A stretch of DNA of 64,000 nt from Woeseia sp034521225 (GTDB lineage: Bacteria; Pseudomonadota; Gammaproteobacteria; Steroidobacterales; Woeseiaceae), in NCBI GenBank assembly GCA_034521225.1, contig JAXHMR010000029.1, forward strand, positions 177,070 through 241,069. The letters are read 5' to 3'. Below the pieces are notes generated by a model, which saw only the letters and a program-made list of their open reading frames with translations, was not told the DNA's origin and ran no database searches. Below are positions 58,059-64,000 of the stretch, in pieces; position 1 is the first letter of the stretch, and the number at the start of each line of letters is the position of its first letter. The position numbers and the translations under genes are program-made.

Positions 58059-60575
58059 GTCCTGCTCGCGGTTGCCGTGATGCTTCTGCACGGTACTGCC
58101 GTTGCAGACCGTGCCCCGGTGCTGAAGCAGATTGCCGTACCGCACGACTATTACTTTCGGGAAATGTACCTGCCACAGCTGACCAGCGGCCCGAGCTCGC
58201 TGTCATGGCTGCCGGCGCCGGTATCATCTCGTCGACCCCGATGCAGGGCAGCCTTGGCTGCAGCCGTGAACTCGGATACCGCGCGGCAACTTACCGCCGG
58301 TCCCGGGTACGACTACCAGCCCGATGTGTCGCCCGATGGCAGCTCCGTCGTTTTTGTGCGTTATGCAGACGATGCGATGAACTTGTACCAGCTTGATCTC
58401 GAAACGGGCGCAACGACGCCGCTGACCAGCGGCACTGATGTGAATCTCGAGCCGCGCTGGTCCCCCGACGGCAGCCGGCTGGCCTTTGTCTCGACCCGCG
58501 GTACCGGCCGTTTTCACGTGTTCATCGGCAGCGTGGATGACAATGGCATGGAAAGCGCGCCACTGATGCCGGAACGCAAGAGCACGACGCCGCGCTATTA
58601 CTACGGCGAGTACGATCACGAGCTGAGTCCGTCGTGGTCACCGGACGGCAGCGAGATCCTCTACGTCGCCAACCCGGAAATAATCTATGGCAGCGGTGCC
58701 ATCTGGCGCCGTCCGCTCGACGCCAGTGGCGCCGCGGTGCCGGTGCGTGTCGAGGAAACCACCTGGCGCGCGCAGCCGGACTGGTCACCGGATGGCCGGC
58801 GTGTAATCTATGCGTCCTACCTCGGCCGGCAATGGCACCAGCTCTGGCTGACGACCGCCGAAGGCGGTGGCGATCCGATGCCGTTGAGCTACGGCGATCA
58901 TGACATCAGCGCGCCGCGCTGGTCGCCGGATGGCGAAAAGATCGCCTATGTGACCAATGAAGGCGGCGGCCTCGGGATAAGGATCCAGACCTTCGTCAGC
59001 GGTAAGGTCGAACCGCTTGAGGTTGCCGAGCGGGATTACCTGCGGCCTGCCGGAATCCTCGAGCTCAGCATAACGGACCGGCGTGGCCGCCCGGTTGCGG
59101 CGCGCGTGCAGGTTACAGGCAGCGATGGCCGCCGGTATGCGCCGGATAACGCCTGGATGCACGCGGACGACTCGTTTGACCGGGACCATTCCGACTTTGA
59201 AATGCAGTACTTTCACAGCAGCGGAAAATCGAGCGTCGCATTGCCGGAAGGTCCGGCAACCATCCGGATATGGCGCGGCCTCGAGCACCATATCGTCAGC
59301 GCGACCGCTGACGTAACCGCCGGTGAAACGCTGCGCATCGAGCAAGCGATGCAGCCGCTCGACATGCCGCCGATGTGGAAGAACCAGGTCAGCGGCGATG
59401 TGCATGTGCACATGAACTACGGCGGGCACTACCGCAACACACCGCCACGCCTGGTGCAGCAGGCGGCCGCCGAGGACCTCGATGTCGTCTTCAACCTGAT
59501 CGTCAACAAGGAACAACGCATACCCGATATAGCCTGGTTCACACCTGAGCCGGATCCGGCGACGACCCGCGATGTACTGCTGGTACAGGCGCAGGAGTAC
59601 CACACCAGTTACTGGGGCCACATGGGATTGCTTGGCCTGAAGGAGCATTACCTGTTGCCAGACTACTCGGCGTATGCCAACACCGGAGCCGCCAGCCTGT
59701 ACCCGGACAACGCGACCGTTGCCGACCTCGCGCACGCGCAGTCCGCGCTGGTCGGCTACGTACACCCGTTCCTGAGTGAACCCGATCCGGAAAACGAAGC
59801 GATTACCAACGGCCTGCCGGTCGATGCGGCACTCGGCAATACCGATTTCTACGAAGTCGTTGGCTTCGCGGATCATCGCTCGTCCGCCGCGGTCTGGTAC
59901 CGGCTGCTGAACTGCGGCATGCGCATGTCGGCGGCAGGCGGTACGGACGCGATGGCGAACTATGCGTCGCTGCGCGGTCCCGTCGGTATCAACCGCACGT
60001 ACGTAACCGTCGAGGGCAATCCGCGCACCCCTGCCGCACGCGAGGCCGCCTGGCTGTCCGCGCTGCGTGACGGCCGCTCGCTGGCCACCAACGGGCCGCT
60101 ACTGGGCCTCAGTGTCGACGGCAACGGGCCGGGGCAGGACGTTGCGCTGCCTGAGGCCGGACAAACGGCCACCTTCCGCGGCTTCATGCGCTCAATCGTG
60201 CCCGTTGATCACCTCGAGCTCGTGCAAAACGGCCGTGTCGTGAAAACGTTCGACACCGGGCCGTCCGGCGTGCGCGCCGATATCGACGGTACTGTGACGA
60301 TCGATGAAGACGGGTGGTTGCTGCTGCGCGCATGGAATGACAAATCGTCGCCCGATGTCTTCGACCTGTACCCTTACGCGACGACCAACCCGGTGTTTTT
60401 CGACGTGGCCGGCGACACGCTGCAGTGCGGCGCGGACGCGGATTACTTCCTCGCCTGGATCGACCGTATCCGCGACAGCGCGGCCAGCCACCCGGACTAC
60501 AACACGGACAGGGAACGGCAGATCATTCTCGACAACCTGGACCGCGCCAGCGCCGTCTTCGACTCACGCCGCTAA
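58047..60575 (+). CDS. CehA/McbA-type PHP metallohydrolase with TolB-like propeller
   Basis: About 842 residues. Start at 58047 (MSGLVLLAVAVMLLHGTAVA) gives a good signal peptide. The N-terminal half has PD40/WD40-like propeller repeats (QPDVSPDGSSVVFVRY, EPRWSPDGSRLAFVS, SPSWSPDGSEILYVA, QPDWSPDGRRVIYAS, APRWSPDGEKIAYVT). The C-terminal half is a PHP-like metallohydrolase (GDVHVHMNYGGHYRNTP, then VGYVHPFL and GGTDAMANY). Two compensating frame changes affect 58210-58275, so residues there are unreliable. A secreted phosphoesterase or carbamate hydrolase is plausible; substrate unknown. Confidence 0.82.
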   Translation: MSGLVLLAVAVMLLHGTAVADRAPVLKQIAVPHDYYFREMYLPQLTSGPSSLSWLPAPVSSRRPRCRAALAAAVNSDTARQLTAGPGYDYQPDVSPDGSSVVFVRYADDAMNLYQLDLETGATTPLTSGTDVNLEPRWSPDGSRLAFVSTRGTGRFHVFIGSVDDNGMESAPLMPERKSTTPRYYYGEYDHELSPSWSPDGSEILYVANPEIIYGSGAIWRRPLDASGAAVPVRVEETTWRAQPDWSPDGRRVIYASYLGRQWHQLWLTTAEGGGDPMPLSYGDHDISAPRWSPDGEKIAYVTNEGGGLGIRIQTFVSGKVEPLEVAERDYLRPAGILELSITDRRGRPVAARVQVTGSDGRRYAPDNAWMHADDSFDRDHSDFEMQYFHSSGKSSVALPEGPATIRIWRGLEHHIVSATADVTAGETLRIEQAMQPLDMPPMWKNQVSGDVHVHMNYGGHYRNTPPRLVQQAAAEDLDVVFNLIVNKEQRIPDIAWFTPEPDPATTRDVLLVQAQEYHTSYWGHMGLLGLKEHYLLPDYSAYANTGAASLYPDNATVADLAHAQSALVGYVHPFLSEPDPENEAITNGLPVDAALGNTDFYEVVGFADHRSSAAVWYRLLNCGMRMSAAGGTDAMANYASLRGPVGINRTYVTVEGNPRTPAAREAAWLSALRDGRSLATNGPLLGLSVDGNGPGQDVALPEAGQTATFRGFMRSIVPVDHLELVQNGRVVKTFDTGPSGVRADIDGTVTIDEDGWLLLRAWNDKSSPDVFDLYPYATTNPVFFDVAGDTLQCGADADYFLAWIDRIRDSAASHPDYNTDRERQIILDNLDRASAVFDSRR

Positions 60576-60589
60576 CCTATTCGGGTCCG

Positions 60590-60682
60590 CACCGGTACCC
60601 CCTGCGGGGAGTCCTTTGGGGGAATGGCTCCCTGCGGTCCGCTTTATTTCCCCCAAAGGACTCCCCGCAGGGGGTACCGGTG
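60590..60682. repeat. Perfect 35-bp-arm hairpin between convergent genes
   Basis: Arms 60590-60624 and 60648-60682 are exact inverse copies, starting CACCGGTACCCCCTGCGGGG, with a 23-base loop. It lies between the convergent PHP and M16 genes. Could act as a bidirectional terminator or be a small palindromic element of a third type. Confidence 0.8.
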
Positions 60683-60720
60683 CTCCTCAGGGTCCTTCCG
60701 CCACGTAACCAGTAGCGGGC

Positions 60721-63153
60721 CTACGGCTGATCGACGCTGATCGTTACCGTGACACCGCTCGTAAAGGCGTCGGTCACCGCCAGAACGTCATCAGTCTTCA
60801 CATTAGCGAGGCGGGCTTCGAGCGCTTCCGGCGACAGTAACTCGCCGTACCAGAGCCAGTCCGTCGTCATCGCATCGGCGAGTTCCTGATTGCTCTGGTT
60901 GGCGCTGACGGCGCGGCCCAGGCGGTGCGCCAGTGCTTCGCGGACTTCGTCCGCGCTCGGTGGCTCATCACGCAGGCGCTGCAACTCGCTCTGCAGCAGG
61001 TCGCGCATTTCTTCGAGCTTCGCCGGGTCGACGCCGGTCGATAACGTTACCCAGGCGTTGCGGCCATCGGAGCGGTACGCGCTGCCGATGTAATAGACCA
61101 GGCCGCGGTCTGAAATGGCCCGCTTGCCGAGACGGCCTTCGTAATCGTGACTGAGGATATACAGCAGCGCGCGCCAGGCATCCGCGGCCTGTTCGGCCGG
61201 TGCCGGTGCCGGCACCAGGTAGGCGAGGCGCGCCTGGGCCCTGGGTTGCGCGATATGTTCGTCGAGGGTATCCGGCAGCTCATGCGGCGACACGCGGACC
61301 TGCCGTTCGGCGGGGTCCATCGAACCGAAACGCTCCTGCAGCATCGCCAGTGCCTGCTCCTTCCGGAAGTCACCGGCCAGCGAAATAACCAGCGGTGCGG
61401 CCTCCGCCGCCACCGTCGGCGCCCCCATCAGGCGGGACAGTACCTGTTGTGTGCGCACATAAGGATTGGTCGATGGCGTGTTGTCGGCGCTCGCCGTCTG
61501 CGCCCGCATGACGGCCTCGACGGCGCGATCGATGACGGCCTGCAGGTCATCACGGGGCACGGTTTCGCTGAAGGACGTTACGCCGTCGACCGGTTCATCG
61601 ATACTCAGCGCTGCCGCGGGGCTATCCATTGCGCCTGGCATGACCACCTGCAGATGCACGGTGGGCGACAATGACGACGGCTGCAACAGGACGGCTATAC
61701 CGTTGTCCAGCTCAAAGGCTTCTGCCGGCGGTGCGGGCTGCGAAGGGGTGGCTGCGGCCGTGCGGGACACCGCTTCCGTTGCGGGCGGCGCGGCGGGTGG
61801 CGGAATTTCCGGCGGATCACCCGGCACCGTCCAGCCAATCGTGCGTTTGTGTGGCGCGAGGTAACGGGCAGCGGCTCGCTGCACATCTGCCGGTGTCAGC
61901 GCCCGCACTGCATCGGTAAGACGCAGCATTGGCTGGAGTGCGTCGATGCCGCTGAAAAACGCAAGCTGGTGCGCGGCATCCTCAGTCGTTTGCACATCAA
62001 GTACCAGTTCGTCGAGCAACCGTTGCCGGGCAGCGTCAAACCGCTTCGCATCGGCGGGTGCATCGGCCATCTGCTGCACGGCAGAGGCAACGGCATCCTC
62101 GATTGCCTGCTCAACGTCATTGGCGCCGATACTGCCCTTGATGACAAAGACGTAGGGCTGTGCGGTCGGCATCGTCCAGCTGGCGATATCACCAGTGATG
62201 CCATGGAGCAGTGTACCGGCCCGTGCGGGCGTGCCCCAGTCGTTCTGCCGGAAGTTGATGCCGGCACTGCCGGACAGCAGTTCCTGCAGCAGCAGGAACG
62301 CGGCGTAATCGGGCGCACTGGCAGCCGGGGCTGGCCAGGCAAACTGAAACCACTTCCGCTCGACAGCGCTTTGCAAGCGTATGCGCCGCTCGCCGGTCTG
62401 TTCCGGCTCGGGCGTAATCGGCAGTGGATTGGCCTCCCGGCCCTCGAACTCGCCGAACAGCTCCTTCACTTGTTCCAAAACCGTGCCTTCATCAATGTCG
62501 CCGACTATCGCCAGCACAGCATTGCCGGTGTGGTAATAGCGTTCGTAGAAATCGACGACATCGTCGTAGGTTATGGCACGGATATCTGAATCCCAGCCGA
62601 TCGTGTTGTTGCGATACGGATGCGCCAGCAGCGACACAAATACCGTGGCATCGTGGAGTACCGCCGCCGGGTCGTTTTCGTAGCCGTCCATTTCCGCGAG
62701 CACCGCGCCGATCTCGGGTTCTATGTCGTCCGGGGAAATTGCCAGCCGCGACATGCGGTCCGCCTCGATGCGAAGCAGCAGCCCGAGCTCGTCTGCCGGC
62801 ACGGTCGAGAAGTATGTCGTCTGGTCAATGTAGGTATAGCCGTGCCATTCGCCGCCGGCCGCATAAACGGAACTTACGAGCCCGGTGCCCGGAAAATTCT
62901 CCGACCCGCGAAACGCCATGTGTTCGACAAAGTGAGCCAGCCCGGTGCGGCCGATATTCTCGTCGCGGGCACCGACGCGGTAGACGGTCTGCACGCTGAC
63001 AATGGGAAAGGTTCGGTCCTCGAGCAACAGCAGCGTCAGGCCGTTGTCCAGCGTGTGGACGCTTGCGTTGCGCAGATCGAGCGCACCAAAGGCGTTAGCG
63101 GCAAGCAGCAGGCTGGCAAGGCAGCCCGCAAGCAGCATAGATAATTTCTTCAT
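60721..63153 (-). CDS. M16 family (insulinase-like) metallopeptidase
   Basis: 810 residues, intact, with a signal peptide (MKKLSMLLAGCLASLLLAANAFG). The inverted zinc motif HFVEH (His 74, Glu 77, His 78) and the distal Glu 154 (AVLAEMD) make the first domain catalytic. The second half (from about residue 490, FELDNGIAVLLQPSS) is the degenerate partner domain, preceded by a Pro/Ala-rich linker. Periplasmic peptide degradation is expected. The stop overlaps the upstream decarboxylase gene's start region by 4 bases in the same operon. Confidence 0.93.
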   Translation of the reverse strand: MKKLSMLLAGCLASLLLAANAFGALDLRNASVHTLDNGLTLLLLEDRTFPIVSVQTVYRVGARDENIGRTGLAHFVEHMAFRGSENFPGTGLVSSVYAAGGEWHGYTYIDQTTYFSTVPADELGLLLRIEADRMSRLAISPDDIEPEIGAVLAEMDGYENDPAAVLHDATVFVSLLAHPYRNNTIGWDSDIRAITYDDVVDFYERYYHTGNAVLAIVGDIDEGTVLEQVKELFGEFEGREANPLPITPEPEQTGERRIRLQSAVERKWFQFAWPAPAASAPDYAAFLLLQELLSGSAGINFRQNDWGTPARAGTLLHGITGDIASWTMPTAQPYVFVIKGSIGANDVEQAIEDAVASAVQQMADAPADAKRFDAARQRLLDELVLDVQTTEDAAHQLAFFSGIDALQPMLRLTDAVRALTPADVQRAAARYLAPHKRTIGWTVPGDPPEIPPPAAPPATEAVSRTAAATPSQPAPPAEAFELDNGIAVLLQPSSLSPTVHLQVVMPGAMDSPAAALSIDEPVDGVTSFSETVPRDDLQAVIDRAVEAVMRAQTASADNTPSTNPYVRTQQVLSRLMGAPTVAAEAAPLVISLAGDFRKEQALAMLQERFGSMDPAERQVRVSPHELPDTLDEHIAQPRAQARLAYLVPAPAPAEQAADAWRALLYILSHDYEGRLGKRAISDRGLVYYIGSAYRSDGRNAWVTLSTGVDPAKLEEMRDLLQSELQRLRDEPPSADEVREALAHRLGRAVSANQSNQELADAMTTDWLWYGELLSPEALEARLANVKTDDVLAVTDAFTSGVTVTISVDQP

Positions 63154-64000
63154 GCTTCCTCGATGCGCGGTGGCGCGCTGTCCTCGCCGGTCAGTTCGAC
63201 CAGCGTGTCGGGATAAAACCCGTTGAAATGGGTACGGTTGCTGATGCTGTAGGCGCCGATCGTACCGAACTCAATCCAGTCACCTGCACGTAACGCCGAC
63301 GGCATTGGAAATGGTGCGGGAATACGGTCCATTGAATCGCAGGTAGGACCGAATAATGTGAACAGCATTTCCTCGCCGCCAATCTCATCGGTGCCGTGAA
63401 AGGCGCGAGTCGGGTACCGCACTTCGCCCTTCGACAGCATCGTCTCGATCATGCTGCCCCAGATACCGTCATTCAGGAACAGCCGGTCATTGTTTCGGTG
63501 CAGTACCTGCACGAGCAGCGAAACGCCGCCCGCAATCAGCGCGCGCCCCGGTTCCGCCAGCAACTGCACGTCGCGCAGCGGCTCGAGCCGTGCGCACGTT
63601 TCGCGGATGGCCGCAAAGAACTGTGCGAGCGGGGCACTTCGCATCCCGGGATAGTCGCTGGGAAAGCCGCCACCGACATCCAGCATGCGAATCGCGGCAC
63701 CCGATGTTTCAATGGCACGTGCACACTGCTCCAGTGCCGTTACATAGGCGTCCGGCCGCCGCACCAGTGAACCAACGTTGAACGCCAGCGCAGGCTCCAT
63801 GCCGATTTCAACGACTTCGCGCAGCAATGCCACCGTGTCATCCATCGTCGCGCCGAATTTTTCGGACAGATCGTAGGTGGCGTCGAGGTTGTTCGCGGCC
63901 ATGCGGACAAAAATTGTCGCATCATTCGTCGGCAGCTCGTCGATGACGCGCCGCAGCTCATCGATGTGGTCGACGACATAGTGGCGCACGCCGTGTTCCG
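63150..64000 (-). CDS. Ornithine/diaminopimelate decarboxylase-fold PLP enzyme (5' partial)
   Basis: Fold type III PLP enzyme, cut by the window end; the reading continues upstream as EHGVRHYVVDHIDELRRVI. Conserved parts include the glycine-rich PLP-phosphate motif LDVGGGFPSDYPGM, the AEPGRALIAGGVSL segment and the C-terminal FGPTCDSMD (catalytic Cys and substrate Asp, ODC-type). These favour ornithine or a related basic amino acid as substrate. The product would be putrescine or similar. It directly precedes the M16 peptidase gene, with 4 bases overlap. Confidence 0.9.
   Translation of the reverse strand, partial: EHGVRHYVVDHIDELRRVIDELPTNDATIFVRMAANNLDATYDLSEKFGATMDDTVALLREVVEIGMEPALAFNVGSLVRRPDAYVTALEQCARAIETSGAAIRMLDVGGGFPSDYPGMRSAPLAQFFAAIRETCARLEPLRDVQLLAEPGRALIAGGVSLLVQVLHRNNDRLFLNDGIWGSMIETMLSKGEVRYPTRAFHGTDEIGGEEMLFTLFGPTCDSMDRIPAPFPMPSALRAGDWIEFGTIGAYSISNRTHFNGFYPDTLVELTGEDSAPPRIEEA

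Noticed and set aside
58785..59876. 363-codon minus-strand reading frame
   Set aside because: Antisense to the PHP-like domain of the propeller-PHP protein, with no protein family features.
1..64000. tRNA or rRNA genes
   Set aside because: No cloverleaf-like sequence, CCA-ending stem or rRNA signature was noticed on either strand; a covariance-model scan would be needed to exclude a divergent one.

Overview
The window is GC-rich (around 60% by eye) and densely packed with genes on both strands. The mix of families points to a free-living, probably aquatic gammaproteobacterium: ttcA, rdgC, a YbiT-type ABC-F protein, a YgiQ-type radical SAM protein, pncA-pncB, TonB-dependent and OmpA-type envelope proteins, and many secreted peptidases and lipoproteins. 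The gene style recalls Woeseia/Steroidobacter-like lineages, but that is inference. No rRNA, tRNA, integrase, transposase or CRISPR array was recognised.

Layout. 1-5 kb: broken MFS transporter and CocE-type hydrolase, then a PYROXD2-like flavoprotein. 5-10 kb: Rieske oxygenase, lipoprotein, OmpA/thrombospondin-3 protein, M19 dipeptidase-like protein. 10-14 kb: ttcA, a small gene found by hand, Bax-like glucosaminidase, polysaccharide deacetylase, uracil-DNA glycosylase-like protein. 14-17 kb: an operon encoding an E1-like ThiF/MoeB protein, a BNR beta-propeller and a MoaD/ThiS ubiquitin-fold protein. 17-21.5 kb: a large VPS10/BNR propeller protein and a VanX-like dipeptidase. 21.5-29 kb: NAD salvage (pncA-pncB), rdgC, TerC, DMT exporter, cyclase-family lipoprotein, ABC-F. 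29-35.5 kb: FAD amine oxidase-like protein, FKBP isomerase, YgiQ, exported methyltransferase. 35.5-42.5 kb: large TonB receptor, TraB/GumN-like protein, exonuclease/phosphatase-fold lipoprotein, PepSY protein, DUF6491-like lipoprotein. 42.5-49.8 kb: DksA/TraR zinc finger, serine hydrolase, pirin and flavin reductase pair, winged-helix/TPR regulator, di-iron fatty acid hydroxylase, MaoC hydratase. 50-58 kb: APC permease, GGDEF cyclase between oppositely oriented short repeats, and a LysR locus (amidohydrolase, class III aminotransferase, divergent beta-keto acid cleavage enzyme). 58-64 kb: propeller-PHP hydrolase, M16 peptidase and an ornithine/diaminopimelate decarboxylase-fold protein cut by the window end.

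Two general properties stand out. First, more than twenty otherwise well-conserved genes are split by one-base frame changes (roughly forty breaks), often near family landmarks. This looks much more like residual indel errors in a long-read assembly than mass pseudogene formation, so broken genes are given here as whole genes with approximate break points. Second, intergenic space is full of palindromic DNA. Nine loci carry a modular repeat with constant ends and variable but self-complementary cores. Two larger inverted-repeat elements begin with TAGCCCGG, and there is one perfect 35-bp-arm hairpin.

The most interesting functional units are the E1-like/propeller/ubiquitin-fold operon and the LysR-controlled beta-keto acid cleavage locus. 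The most interesting non-coding signals are the covarying hairpin repeats and the element at 49.8 kb whose terminal repeats supply the stop codons of both flanking genes.
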